Part shown: piece by piece, positions 17,277-26,439 of the stretch
Layout of the letters: each line of letters starts with the position of its first letter
Position numbering within the stretch: the stretch's first letter is position 1
DNA from: Sphingobium sp.
Lineage (GTDB): Bacteria > Pseudomonadota > Alphaproteobacteria > Sphingomonadales > Sphingomonadaceae
Reading direction: 5' to 3'
NCBI GenBank assembly: GCA_003248935.1
Contig: QFQF01000003.1
Location: 175,993-239,992, forward strand
Length of the DNA stretch: 64,000 bases
Made by a program: the position numbers and the translations under genes
The notes under the pieces: generated by a model
The model's input: the letters and a program-made list of their open reading frames with translations, nothing else
Databases searched by the model: none
What the model was told of the DNA's origin: nothing

Positions 17277-18848
17277 ATGGAAGAGCGTCACGGCCCGATC
17301 GAGGGCCTGAAGCTCGGCCTGTTTCAATCCACCGGGGTCAAGATGTTTCTCGTCCTGACCCTGGCGTTGCTGCCGCTCGGCATCATCGCACTGGTGGCGT
17401 CGCTCCAGGCGATCCGTACCGCCGATGTCGAGAAGGCCGCCCTGCTGCGCGTGACCGCCAGCCAGAGCGCCCGCAAGCTGAATGCGGAGCTTGCCTCCGA
17501 CCAGACCGCCCTGCGTCTTGCCACCAATACCCTGTCCGCGGGGCAGGCCGACCCCAATCTGTGCCGCCGCGCCGAAGCGTTCGTGCGTGCGCGGTCGGAC
17601 GGCGAAACCTACATGGTGATCTATGACCGGACCGGGCGGCGGCGATGCGCCTCCGTCGGCGACTGGGACGATCCCCTGCCGGCCAGCCGGCGGTTCGTGC
17701 CGGTGACGGCGGATATCCTGACCGGCCAGCGCCTGCTGCTGGTCCGCACGTTCAGCCGCGACCGGCGGCTGGTCGCACTCGTCTTCTACAACCGGTCCTA
17801 TCTGGAACGCGTCACCGATCCCGTCTCCGCGGTCCAGAACCGCCATGTCTGGCTGGAGCGCGGCACCGAGCGCATCGACATCGGCGGTACGCTGCGCGTG
17901 CCGACCGAACGGACGACCGCGTCGGTATCCGCGCCGCTCGGCGAAACCGGCATCACGCTGACGATGGTGGTGCGCGACCCGCCGGTGACGCTGGCCCGCG
18001 CCCTGTCGCTGTTCCTGCCGCTGGTCATGTGGTTCGCCGCCGCCGCGATCGGCTGGATCGTGGTCAGCCGCCTGCTGATCCGGCCGCTGGTGCAGTTGCG
18101 GCGCACCGTCGCCGCCTATCGCCCCGGCGAGGTCATCGAACCGCTGCGGCGGATGCGCACGCCCGCGCGGGAGATCGCGGACCTGGGCCACACCTTCCGC
18201 GCGATCAGCGAGGATGTCGCGACGCACGAGGCGGAGATGGCCGAAAGCCTGGAGCGGCAACGGCGCCTGACCCGCGAGGTCCACCACCGGGTCAAGAACA
18301 ACCTGCAGATCATCGCCAGCCTGATCAGCCTGCACGCCCGGTCGGCGAAGGCGCCGGAGGCGATCGAGGCCTATACCTCGATCCAGCGGCGGGTCGATGC
18401 GCTGTCGGTCGTCCACCGCAACCACTATGCGGAGCTGGAGGAGAACCGGGGCGTGGGCGTGCGCGCGCTGCTCAGCGAACTGTGCGCCAGCCTGCGCGCG
18501 ACGGCACCGACCGGCGGCGCGCATTTCACGATGCAGGTCGACAGCGACCAGTTGCACGTCAACCAGGACGTGGCCGTGCCCGTCGCCTTCCTGATCACCG
18601 AACTGGTCGAACTGGCGATGCTGACCGATCCCGACGCCACCGTGCGCATCGCCGCCCATGCGGGCGAAACGGCCGGGCGCGCGACCCTGGCGGTACGATC
18701 ATCGGCCTTCCGCCCATCCCCCGCGATGCTCGACCTACTCGACCGGCGGTACGGCCGCATCCTGACCGGCCTCTCCCGCCAGCTGCGCGCGCCGCTCGCC
18801 TATGACGAGGCACAGGGCAGCTACACCATTGCCATCAGCATTACGTAG
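17277..18848 (+). CDS. PhyP-like sensor histidine kinase (HisKA_2/HWE type), degenerate ATPase
   Basis: 523 residues. One membrane helix at about 22-45, a periplasmic sensor region, a second helix at about 241-263, then a HAMP linker. The phosphotransfer helix REVHHRVKNNLQIIASLISL (about 333-352) is a good HisKA_2 motif with the phosphoacceptor His. The C-terminal ATPase domain is poor: the N-box reads AFLITELVELAM without the usual Asn, and no D-x-G-x-G box is visible. In Sphingomonas, the partner at this locus (PhyP) is a negative regulator of PhyR, acting as a phosphatase. The degenerate ATPase fits that role. Start ATG 17277 follows GGAGCAG. Confidence 0.85.
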   Translation: MEERHGPIEGLKLGLFQSTGVKMFLVLTLALLPLGIIALVASLQAIRTADVEKAALLRVTASQSARKLNAELASDQTALRLATNTLSAGQADPNLCRRAEAFVRARSDGETYMVIYDRTGRRRCASVGDWDDPLPASRRFVPVTADILTGQRLLLVRTFSRDRRLVALVFYNRSYLERVTDPVSAVQNRHVWLERGTERIDIGGTLRVPTERTTASVSAPLGETGITLTMVVRDPPVTLARALSLFLPLVMWFAAAAIGWIVVSRLLIRPLVQLRRTVAAYRPGEVIEPLRRMRTPAREIADLGHTFRAISEDVATHEAEMAESLERQRRLTREVHHRVKNNLQIIASLISLHARSAKAPEAIEAYTSIQRRVDALSVVHRNHYAELEENRGVGVRALLSELCASLRATAPTGGAHFTMQVDSDQLHVNQDVAVPVAFLITELVELAMLTDPDATVRIAAHAGETAGRATLAVRSSAFRPSPAMLDLLDRRYGRILTGLSRQLRAPLAYDEAQGSYTIAISIT

Positions 18849-18910
18849 GATGGTGCGGAATTGGTAGCCACCGGACCGGCCGGGCGTATCCACGCGGGCG
18901 AATTCCGGGA

Positions 18911-20044
18911 TCACACCCGCCGGTAGTCCGCGCGGAAGGTGGAGGCGAACGTCGCGAAGCTGCCCGCCGCTATCGCGTCGCGGATGCCCTGCATCAAGTC
19001 CTGGTAGAAATGGATGTTGTGCTGGGTCATCAGCATCGCGCCCAGCATCTCTCCCGCCTTCACCAGATGATGGAGATAGGCGCGGCTCCAGGTCGTGCAG
19101 ACCGGGCAGGCGCAGCGGGGATCGAGCGGTGCCTCGTCCTCCGCGAACTTCGCGTTGCGGATGTTGAGCGGCCCGGCCCAGGTGAAGGCCTGCCCATTGC
19201 GGCCCGAACGGGTAGGCAGCACGCAGTCGAACATGTCGATGCCGCGCTCCACCGCGCCGACGATGTCGTCGGGCTTCCCCACGCCCATCAGGTAGCGCGG
19301 CCGGTCAGCGGGCAGCATTTCGGGCGCGAAGTCCAGCGTGGCGAACATCGCCTCCTGCCCCTCGCCCACCGCAAGACCGCCGACGGCATAACCGTCGAAG
19401 CCGATCTCCGTCAGCGCCTGCGCCGACTGTTGCCGCAGATCCCGGTCGAGCGAGCCCTGCTGGATGCCGAACAGCGCCGAGCGCGCGGCATGTTCGCCGC
19501 CGCTGTCGAACCCGTCGCGCGACCGCTTCGCCCAGCGCATCGATCGCTCCATCGACAGTGCCGCCTCCTTGTGGGTGCAGCCGTTCTTCGTGCACTCGTC
19601 GAAGGCCATGACGATGTCGCTGCCCAGAAGGCGCTGGATCTCCATCGACCGTTCCGGCGTCAGCATGTGGCGCGAGCCGTCGATATGGCTGGCGAAAGCG
19701 ACCCCCTCCTCGCTCATCTTCGTCAGCGCCGACAGGCTCATCACCTGATAGCCGCCGCTGTCGGTCAGGATCGGTCGGTCCCACCCCATGAAGCGATGGA
19801 GACCGCCCAGCCGGTCAATCCGCTCCGCGCCGGGACGCAGCATCAGGTGATAGGTATTGCCCAGGATGATGTCGGCGCCGGTCGCGCGCACCTCCGCCGG
19901 GCGCATCGCCTTCACCGTGGCGGCGGTGCCGACCGGCATGAAGGCGGGCATGCGGATGTCGCCCCGACGCATCGACAGCGTGCCCGTGCGCGCCTTTCCG
20001 TCGGTGGCGGCGATGGAAAAGGCGAAGCGGGGTCGGCTGGTCAT
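18911..20044 (-). CDS. tgt: Queuine tRNA-ribosyltransferase (tRNA-guanine transglycosylase)
   Basis: 377 residues. TIM-barrel enzyme that exchanges guanine-34 for the queuine precursor preQ1 in tRNAs with GUN anticodons. Visible blocks: GNTYHLMLRPG, LTDSGGYQVMSL (general-base Asp), FDCVLPTRSGRNGQAF (nucleophile Asp) and the zinc site CACPVC followed by YLHHL. ATG 20044 begins the conserved protein; the frame is open to 20119. queA, which often accompanies tgt, is not next to it; only a queA fragment is seen near 57.7 kb. Confidence 0.96.
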   Translation of the reverse strand: MTSRPRFAFSIAATDGKARTGTLSMRRGDIRMPAFMPVGTAATVKAMRPAEVRATGADIILGNTYHLMLRPGAERIDRLGGLHRFMGWDRPILTDSGGYQVMSLSALTKMSEEGVAFASHIDGSRHMLTPERSMEIQRLLGSDIVMAFDECTKNGCTHKEAALSMERSMRWAKRSRDGFDSGGEHAARSALFGIQQGSLDRDLRQQSAQALTEIGFDGYAVGGLAVGEGQEAMFATLDFAPEMLPADRPRYLMGVGKPDDIVGAVERGIDMFDCVLPTRSGRNGQAFTWAGPLNIRNAKFAEDEAPLDPRCACPVCTTWSRAYLHHLVKAGEMLGAMLMTQHNIHFYQDLMQGIRDAIAAGSFATFASTFRADYRRV

Positions 20045-20122
20045 GGCGGCGGGCCATAGAGGCTTTCGGCCGCCATGCCTAGCGGGGTGCGGGCGGATCG
20101 CGCCCTCCCCCGGTGCCAAGGC

Positions 20123-20938
20123 TCAGGCGTCGGCGGCGGCGCGGTAGCGGCTGGCCGGGCGGGCGCGCGACAGCTTAGGCCCCAGCGACTGGCGGATCGC
20201 GTTCATCGCGTCGAAGTCCGCGATCTCCTCCAGCGGGGGGATCGTCACGGTCTCGCGGCGGTCGAAGCCGAGCAATGCGGCGTCCACCATCTCCTGCGCG
20301 TCCATGACCCAGTCGGCCGGCAGCGCGTCGACGTCATGCCCGGCCCGCTCCCAGATCTCCGTGCGGGTCGCGCCGGGCAGGACCGCCTGCACATACACGC
20401 CCTTCGGCCCGAGATCTGCGGCGAGGGACTGCGAGAAATTCAGGATGTGCGCCTTCGTCCCGCTGTAGACGCCGTTGAACATCTCGGGCGCGAGCGCCAG
20501 CACCGAGGACAGGTTGATGATCGCCCCGCCCCGCGCGACCAGCCCGGGCGCGGCCGCCACCGTCAGGCGCGTGGGCGCCAGCACGTTGAGGCGGATCAGG
20601 CGGTCATAGGCGTCGGGATCATTGTCCAGCACACCGACCGTGGTCGCCATCCCGGCATTGTTGAGCAGCAGCGTGATCGCCGGATCGTCACGCAGCCGCG
20701 CTTCGACCGTGGCGAGCTGCGCCGGGTCCAGCAGATCCGCGGCCAGCACCTCCACCGAACGGCCGGTCTCCGCCGCCAGCCGCTCGGCCAGCGCCGTCAG
20801 CTTCGCCTTGTCGCGCGCGACAAGGATGAGGTCATAGCCGCGCCGCGCGAAGCGGTCGGCATAGATGGCGCCGATGCCCGTGGATGCGCCGGTGATCAGC
20901 GCCGTGCCCTTCGCGTCCGTCTGCGATACTGTCGTCAT
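20123..20938 (-). CDS. Short-chain dehydrogenase/reductase
   Basis: 271 residues. NAD(P)-binding GASTGIG at residues 17-23, NNAG at 93-96, catalytic Ser near 144-145, Tyr158 and Lys162 in YSGTKAH. A classical SDR of the size used for oxidising or reducing small alcohols and ketones. The substrate cannot be told. It sits 78 bases upstream of tgt on the same strand, with no evident functional link. Confidence 0.88.
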   Translation of the reverse strand: MTTVSQTDAKGTALITGASTGIGAIYADRFARRGYDLILVARDKAKLTALAERLAAETGRSVEVLAADLLDPAQLATVEARLRDDPAITLLLNNAGMATTVGVLDNDPDAYDRLIRLNVLAPTRLTVAAAPGLVARGGAIINLSSVLALAPEMFNGVYSGTKAHILNFSQSLAADLGPKGVYVQAVLPGATRTEIWERAGHDVDALPADWVMDAQEMVDAALLGFDRRETVTIPPLEEIADFDAMNAIRQSLGPKLSRARPASRYRAAADA

Positions 20939-21092
20939 GATCTTCCTCCGCGCCCATCCGGGCCATTTAGATGACGATCATCATTTAATTATAACAAGCC
21001 GGGCCGCAAGACGGGGCAGCGAAATTATTTCGCCGCCCCGCAATGTCGTTGCCCGCGATGTTATTGACGGTGATGGTGTTGGGAAGGCGCGG

Positions 21093-22655
21093 TCAGTCCT
21101 GGCCGTCGCGCAGGCGGCCGATCTCCTGATCCAGTTCCGCCAGAATATCCGCCCGGGTCATGTCCGGCATCGAGCGGTTGCGGGCGATCCGCGCGCGGGT
21201 CATCTCCAGATTGCGGATCGCCGAGTGCCGGGCATGCCGTTCAAAGTCGCGCTGGCACATGCGGATGCGCACCTGTTCCCGCCCGTTGATGACCTGGCGG
21301 TTGACGTCGACCGAGCCGTCGCCCTCGCAGGTCCGCTCGACCGTCACCTGCGGCACCATCGCCTCGATCTGTGCGGCGGTGGGCACGCCGGGCCAGTTCG
21401 GTGCCTGCGGCGCGGCGGGAGCCCGCGGCGGCTGCGGCACGTGGCGATGGGCGTCGTAGACGGGAACCGGGGGTATCTGCGGCACAAGCGGCGCGGGCAG
21501 CGCCGCTGCGGCCGGCGCAACGGACGAGACGGCGGCCGGTGCGGCGGGAGCGGCCGGAACCATCGGAGCCGCGGTCGCATCGGCGGAAGCCGGCGCCTGT
21601 GGCGCGTCGGGGACCGCGGGCGTCGTGGGAACGGTGGCGGGAGCAGTGGGCGTCTGCGGGAAATAGGCGGCAAGGCGCGAGATACGGGCGCCCTCCATCT
21701 TCTCCGACAGGGCCGCCACCTGCTGCGCCGCGCGGCTGCCCGAGGCGGTCAGCGCAAGGCCGGAGACGGTGGCGACCGCGACGGCGGCCATCCCCCATGT
21801 GATGCGGTGCAAGGATTGCTGGTGCGCGGTAAGCATGGTCAACCTCCCCTTGAGATTGTCGATCGTGGTGAGATGGCAGGCGGCGGCGAAATGCCGCCCG
21901 CTCGCCGCCTTCAGGATGGCGCGGCCATAGGCGCGCATGTCGGCGTCCGCGTTGCGGGCCATGACCCGGGCATCGCAGGCCAGTTCCTGATCGGCGCGAA
22001 ACGCGCGATAGGCGATCCAGGCGACGGGATTGCACCAGTGCAGCCCCAGCACCAGCAGCGCCGCCATGTTCGCGGCAAGGTCGCCACGCTCATGATGGGC
22101 ACGCTCATGCGCCAGCGCCATTGCGCGTTCGGCCGGGTCGTAACGGTCGCCGAAATCGACCGGCAGGACGATGAACCGGCGCAGCACACCGAAGGCCAGC
22201 GGACCGGCGGCATGCGCGCTTTCGATGATCGCGATGCCCGCCTCGTGCCGCAGCAACGTGCCGTCCACGCGCATCAGGCGGCTGAACCGCCAGTAGCCGA
22301 CGACCTGCGCGACGAGAAATGCCGTCGCCCCGGCCGCCCACAGGATGATCAGCGCCTCCACCCAGGGAAAGACGGGGGCGCCCCCGGCTGCGACGGGCGT
22401 CGCCATCATCTCCGGCGTGATCAGCGGCCCGCCCCGCGCGAAGCTGTCCGGCACCATCGACGCGGGCAGCACGGCGGCGGCCGCGACGCCGCCGCCCGTC
22501 GGCAAGGGCGGCAGCAGCATCCGCAGGAACGGCAGCAGCCACAGCGCATAGGCCGCGCCCGCGCCGAGATGCCGGGCGACTGCGCCGCGCAGCATCAGGA
22601 CCAGCGCCATCAGCATGCTGGCGGCAAGCAGCGTCTCGACGAACCAGCCGATCAT
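21093..22655 (-). CDS. M56 family (BlaR1-like) membrane metallopeptidase
   Basis: 520 residues. N-terminal membrane helices (about 5-25, 36-50, 100-122) surround the protease motif HERAH at 183-187, with a third zinc-ligand region DQELACDARV at about 222-231. A further helix lies near 280-300. The next ~120 residues are Ala/Pro-rich and probably periplasmic. The C-terminal ~100 residues (QVTVERTCEGDGSVDVN, MCQRDFERHAR) are not a penicillin-binding domain, so this is not a beta-lactam sensor of the BlaR1 type. It overlaps the BlaI-family gene by four bases and presumably cleaves that repressor on a signal at the envelope. Confidence 0.85.
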   Translation of the reverse strand: MIGWFVETLLAASMLMALVLMLRGAVARHLGAGAAYALWLLPFLRMLLPPLPTGGGVAAAAVLPASMVPDSFARGGPLITPEMMATPVAAGGAPVFPWVEALIILWAAGATAFLVAQVVGYWRFSRLMRVDGTLLRHEAGIAIIESAHAAGPLAFGVLRRFIVLPVDFGDRYDPAERAMALAHERAHHERGDLAANMAALLVLGLHWCNPVAWIAYRAFRADQELACDARVMARNADADMRAYGRAILKAASGRHFAAACHLTTIDNLKGRLTMLTAHQQSLHRITWGMAAVAVATVSGLALTASGSRAAQQVAALSEKMEGARISRLAAYFPQTPTAPATVPTTPAVPDAPQAPASADATAAPMVPAAPAAPAAVSSVAPAAAALPAPLVPQIPPVPVYDAHRHVPQPPRAPAAPQAPNWPGVPTAAQIEAMVPQVTVERTCEGDGSVDVNRQVINGREQVRIRMCQRDFERHARHSAIRNLEMTRARIARNRSMPDMTRADILAELDQEIGRLRDGQD

Positions 22656-23026
22656 CCCTTCAGCTCCTTCAACAGGGCCTCGATCTCTTCGATATCCGTC
22701 TGCGACAGGCCGTCCCGGCGGGCGAGATGGGCGACGAGCGGCGATACCCGGCCGCCAAACAGCCGGTCGAGCAATCGGCCGGATTCACCCGCGACATAAA
22801 CCTCCCGCGCGACCAGCGGACGGTAGAGGAAGCGGCGGCCGTCCTGCTCCGCAGTGACGATGTCCTTGGCGAGCAGGCGGGACAGCAAGGTCTTGACCGT
22901 CTGGATGCTCCAGCCGCGCTCGGCGCTGACCTGTTGCGTGACGTCTGCGGCGGTCAATGGCGACTGCGCCCACAGCGCCTCCATCACCGCATGTTCCGCT
23001 TCGCTGATCTTCTCGTGCACGCTCAA
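22652..23026 (-). CDS. BlaI/MecI/CopY family transcriptional repressor
   Basis: 124 residues. Winged-helix N-terminus with EHAVMEALWAQSPLTAADV and GWSIQTVKTLLSRLLAKDIV, typical of BlaI/MecI, then a C-terminal dimerisation helix. It represses its own operon until cleaved by the M56 peptidase encoded downstream (four-base overlap). A TACA-N2-TGTA palindrome, the BlaI/MecI operator core, lies 64-73 bases upstream. Confidence 0.92.
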   Translation of the reverse strand: MSVHEKISEAEHAVMEALWAQSPLTAADVTQQVSAERGWSIQTVKTLLSRLLAKDIVTAEQDGRRFLYRPLVAREVYVAGESGRLLDRLFGGRVSPLVAHLARRDGLSQTDIEEIEALLKELKG

Positions 23027-23065
23027 AACCGGTCACTCCCGCACCGGCGACTCACCGGCATCGTC

Positions 23066-23099
23066 TACAACTGTCATCGACAGTACGACTACATATGTA
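23066..23099. promoter_or_regulatory. BlaI/MecI-type operator pair
   Basis: A perfect palindrome TACATATGTA at 23090-23099 matches the BlaI/MecI core TACA-N2-TGTA. A second, imperfect copy TACAACTGTC lies at 23066-23075, 24 bases away (centre to centre). Both are upstream of the BlaI-family gene and fit autorepression. Confidence 0.75.
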
Positions 23100-23265
23100 A
23101 TCGGTCAAGCCGTCCGGCGCATGATGGGGCGAAACTGTCGGCACGCTTTACAATTGCCGCGGGGCACGCGCGGCCGTTAACCATCGCCAACGGCCGACAA
23201 GCAGGGATACGGCGTGCTGGCACGGCGGATGCTTCGTTATCGGCACCAACGCCCGCTCAATGACC

Positions 23266-23336
23266 GGGGACATGGCATGGGTCTCCACCGCCATGTCCCC
23301 ACCCGGCATGTCCCCACCCGGCATGTCCCCACCCGG
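23266..23336. repeat. Inverted repeat plus three 15-bp tandem repeats
   Basis: GGGGACATGG (23266-23275) and CCATGTCCCC (23291-23300) form a perfect 10-base inverted repeat with a 15-base loop. The right arm starts a run of three identical copies of CATGTCCCCACCCGG (23292-23306, 23307-23321, 23322-23336). The left arm can therefore pair with any of the three copies. It lies 110 bases before the diguanylate cyclase gene. Confidence 0.8.
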
Positions 23337-23445
23337 GCTTCCCCCAAATCCGCGCCGCCGTTTCCGTAATCGGAACGATGTCTTTCGCCTCCGTCGGGCC
23401 GCTGGTTAACCGAACGCTATCCTTTCGCGCCCTATACGCCGCCTC

Positions 23446-25251
23446 ATGCGCTTGGCGACGATCACCAACTGGGCTTACGGCATTACCGTCGTCCTCACGC
23501 TTGCATCCGGCACGACGATGCTTCTGGCCTCCTCCACACAGGAAGAGGAGCGCGTGGCGGTGTCGTTGCGCTACACACTCGACCGGGCAACCGCCACGAT
23601 CGACGAGGACGTGTTCCTCCTGAGCGACCTGTCCCGCAAGTTCGTGGTCGGCGGCAATCCGGCCGATCTGGTCGCTTACCAACAGGAAGCCAAAGCACTG
23701 GCGAGCGTCGAGGCGCGGACGATGGCCATCAAGGACGTCGGCGCATCGGCCGACGAGCTGGCCAGCCTGAACGCCGCGATCCGCTGGGCGAACAACCTGT
23801 CCGCCGAGCAGCGCGCCGCGATCGCGAAGCTGGAGAGCGGCGACCGCGCCGGGGCGATCTCCATCCTCTTCTCCGCCGAGTATGAGCGCGAGCTGGACCG
23901 CATCCGCACCGCCGTCGAGCGCTTCCAGTACCGGCTCGACCAGCGAACGGAGACCACGCTCCAGAAAGCCTCGCACAGCGCCCGCCTCTGGCGTTCGGTG
24001 TCGGAGACGATGCTGGGCATCACCGCGCTCCTGTTCCTGTGCGTCCTCTATTTCGTGTTCCGCCGCCGCGTCCTGCACCCGGTCGTCAAGCTGAGCGACG
24101 TGGTGGGACGGCTCGCCGCGCAGGACTTCGCGGCCGAGCCGCCGAGCTTCGACCATGTCGACGAGATCGGCGACATGGCGGAGGCGCTGCGCATCTTCCG
24201 CGAGAACGGCATCGAGCGGCAGAGGCTGGAGCAGGAGCGCGACAAGGACCGCGCGATGCGCGACCTGCTGTCACGCATGACCCAGCGGATGCAGAGCTGC
24301 GACAGCATCGCCGACCTGAAGGCGGTGGTCGCGCGTTTCGCGCCGGAGGTGGCGCCGCATCTGGCGGGGCGGCTGTACCTGCTCGACACCAGCCGCAATG
24401 CCGTCACCGAACTCTGTTCCTGGCTCGATCCACAGGGGTCTCGGCACGAATTTTCGCCGCTGTCCTGCTGGGGGCTGAGGCGGGGCGCGCCGCATCAGGT
24501 CACCGCCCATTGCGTCGACGTGCCGTGCGACCACGTCCGACAGGACGACGCGCCGGTGCGCGACACGCTGTGCCTGCCTCTCGCGGGGCAGAACGGCACG
24601 CTCGGCCTGCTCTATTTCGAGCGGCGCGCGGACGCGGGCGAAGTGGAACCCGCGAACGTCTATGTCCGGATGCTGACGGAGAATGTGGGGCTGGCGCTCG
24701 ACAACCTGCGGCTGCGCGATGCGCTGCGCCACATGGCGATGGCCGATCCGCTGACGACGCTGTCGAACCGCAGGCAGCTCGACCAGGCGCTCGAGACGCA
24801 ACTGGCCGAGGCGAAGGCACTTGGCGCGCCCATCTGCTGCGCGATGATCGATATCGACCATTTCAAGCATTTCAACGACACATTCGGCCACGAGGCCGGG
24901 GACGCCGTCCTGAAGGCGGTGGCGGCGGCGCTGAAAGGCGCGATCCGGAGCGACGATCAGGTGTTCCGCTATGGCGGCGAGGAATTCCTGATCCTGATGC
25001 CGGACATCGACGCCGAAACCGCCGCGATACGGGCCGAGGAGATTCGCGCGCGCATCGGGCATCTGCAAATCCGGCACGAGGGAAGCGACCTGGGCGCCGT
25101 CACCGTCTCAATCGGCCTCGCATCCGCGCCTGTGCACTGTCCCTGGGACCGGGTGGTCCAGACGGCCGACGCCGCCCTGCTGCGCGCCAAGCTCGACGGC
25201 CGCAACCGCGTGGTCAGCGCCACGGCGCCTGCCGGGGAGCAGGCGGCCTGA
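23446..25251 (+). CDS. Diguanylate cyclase with membrane sensor, HAMP and GAF regions
   Basis: 601 residues. A membrane helix at 7-27, a periplasmic helical sensor (about 30-185) and a second helix (MLGITALLFLCVLYFVF, about 188-205). HAMP and a coiled coil follow, then a GAF-like region (about 275-430) with several Cys/His. The GGDEF domain ends the protein: DPLTTLSNRR opens it and the active loop is RYGGEEF at about 508-514, an active-type sequence. It makes c-di-GMP from two GTP. No Arg-x2-Asp inhibitory site is obvious. Convergent with, and only five bases from, the Rieske oxygenase gene. Confidence 0.93.
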   Translation: MRLATITNWAYGITVVLTLASGTTMLLASSTQEEERVAVSLRYTLDRATATIDEDVFLLSDLSRKFVVGGNPADLVAYQQEAKALASVEARTMAIKDVGASADELASLNAAIRWANNLSAEQRAAIAKLESGDRAGAISILFSAEYERELDRIRTAVERFQYRLDQRTETTLQKASHSARLWRSVSETMLGITALLFLCVLYFVFRRRVLHPVVKLSDVVGRLAAQDFAAEPPSFDHVDEIGDMAEALRIFRENGIERQRLEQERDKDRAMRDLLSRMTQRMQSCDSIADLKAVVARFAPEVAPHLAGRLYLLDTSRNAVTELCSWLDPQGSRHEFSPLSCWGLRRGAPHQVTAHCVDVPCDHVRQDDAPVRDTLCLPLAGQNGTLGLLYFERRADAGEVEPANVYVRMLTENVGLALDNLRLRDALRHMAMADPLTTLSNRRQLDQALETQLAEAKALGAPICCAMIDIDHFKHFNDTFGHEAGDAVLKAVAAALKGAIRSDDQVFRYGGEEFLILMPDIDAETAAIRAEEIRARIGHLQIRHEGSDLGAVTVSIGLASAPVHCPWDRVVQTADAALLRAKLDGRNRVVSATAPAGEQAA

Positions 25252-25256
25252 GGCCG

Positions 25257-26342
25257 TCAAACGTCTTCCGTCTGTACCGCACGGGCACGATCCGCGTCGT
25301 CGGTTGACGCGCATACGTCCGCTTCATCACGCATCAGGCGGGCAATGAACTGGCGCGTCCGCCTTCCGCCCACATCGCTGGCGATGTCGATCATGGGCGC
25401 GTCAGGATATTGAAGCATGCGTTCCTGCTGCAGTTCGAGCACTTCCTGGTCCTCGCGGAAAGTCCTCGCGGTCTGCTCGAACACCTCGTCGGGAATGCCA
25501 TCCCTCAAAATGTTCGTCGCCATCGACCAGAAGTAATGGGTGGTCGTCTCCGTCTCCGGCGTGATGCCGTGAAACCCCCGCATCGACAGGCCGTGCTGCC
25601 AGCGCCCCTCATAGGCGCCGGTTCCCACATCGCACGCGCCGGTGTGAATGCGGATCAGGACCGGTTCGAACTCGATCTCCTGCCAGCGATCGACACGCCC
25701 CCTGAAGCCTGCCGCATCCACATAAGTCGGAGGCGGCACGGAATCGGGCATGTGGCGCGTCACCCGCACGCCATTCGCCAGCTTTTCGGACTGCGTCCTG
25801 GTGCTGAAATGCAAATTGGGGTCGCCGCCGATCGTACGGGCATGAATGTAGGGCAGGTGCGACAGGTCCATGAGATTGTCGATCAGCAATTGCCAGTTTC
25901 CGCTTACCGGAAAATGCGCGCTTCGCCATGCATAGGCGGGCTCTTCGTGGATAGGATAGTCGGGCACCAGCGCCGGGTCGGCACGACTGGCGTCCCCCAT
26001 CCATATCCAGATGATGCCCTGCCGCTCCAGCACGGGATAGGATTTCACGCGGGCGCTGTCCGGCACGCGGTCCTGCGCTGGAATGCGGGTGCAACGCCCG
26101 TCACCGCCAAATTCCAGACCATGATAGGGACAGCGCAAAATGCTGCCTTCCACACTGCCGGACGACAACGGCATGGCGCGATGGATGCAACGGTCTTCCA
26201 GTGCGCTGAGGTGGCCCTGCTCCGATCGCCAAAGCACGACCGGCCGGTTCAGAAATGTCCGCCCGACCCTGTCGCCTGGCGCCAGATCACTGCTCCAGCC
26301 CGCGACATACCAGACATTCTGAAGGAATGACGATTGACCCAT
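25257..26342 (-). CDS. Rieske 2Fe-2S aromatic ring-hydroxylating/demethylating oxygenase (VanA-like)
   Basis: 361 residues. The Rieske cluster ligands are C52-x-H54 (RCIHRAMPL) and C71-x2-H74 (CPYHGLEF). The mononuclear iron site lies in DLSHLPYIHA. The arrangement WYVAGWSSDL at the start and the overall length match VanA-type oxygenases, which O-demethylate vanillate or related aromatics. No reductase gene is adjacent, so electrons must come from elsewhere. ATG 26342 has AGGAGAG about eight bases upstream; the frame is open ten codons further. Divergent from a LysR-type gene that probably controls it. The substrate is not known. Confidence 0.88.
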   Translation of the reverse strand: MGQSSFLQNVWYVAGWSSDLAPGDRVGRTFLNRPVVLWRSEQGHLSALEDRCIHRAMPLSSGSVEGSILRCPYHGLEFGGDGRCTRIPAQDRVPDSARVKSYPVLERQGIIWIWMGDASRADPALVPDYPIHEEPAYAWRSAHFPVSGNWQLLIDNLMDLSHLPYIHARTIGGDPNLHFSTRTQSEKLANGVRVTRHMPDSVPPPTYVDAAGFRGRVDRWQEIEFEPVLIRIHTGACDVGTGAYEGRWQHGLSMRGFHGITPETETTTHYFWSMATNILRDGIPDEVFEQTARTFREDQEVLELQQERMLQYPDAPMIDIASDVGGRRTRQFIARLMRDEADVCASTDDADRARAVQTEDV

Positions 26343-26414
26343 CTGCTGCTCTCCTCCCCGAGAGTTTAGCAAATCGCTTCCTGATCCACATTACTGTTTA
26401 TTTTGATATAAGTG

Positions 26415-26429
26415 ATCCAGAATCTGGAT
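26415..26429. promoter_or_regulatory. LysR-type operator dyad between oxygenase and regulator genes
   Basis: A perfect palindrome ATCCAGA-A-TCTGGAT (seven-base arms) containing the LysR T-N11-A core. It lies 11 bases before the LysR gene start and 73 bases before the divergent oxygenase start, as expected for an autoregulated LysR site. Confidence 0.75.
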
Positions 26430-26439
26430 AACATTGGCC

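Larger units (their letters stand above)
23027..23445. other. Intergenic region between blaI-like gene and diguanylate cyclase
   Basis: About 420 bases with no convincing gene. It holds the BlaI-type operator(s) at 23066-23099 and, at 23266-23336, a 10-base inverted repeat followed by three perfect 15-base tandem copies. The remaining sequence up to 23445 shows no clear promoter. Confidence 0.6.

Noticed and set aside
23257..24156. Minus-strand frame with GWGHA repeats
   Set aside because: The repeat is only the translation of the 15-base DNA tandem repeat; the rest is antisense to the diguanylate cyclase.
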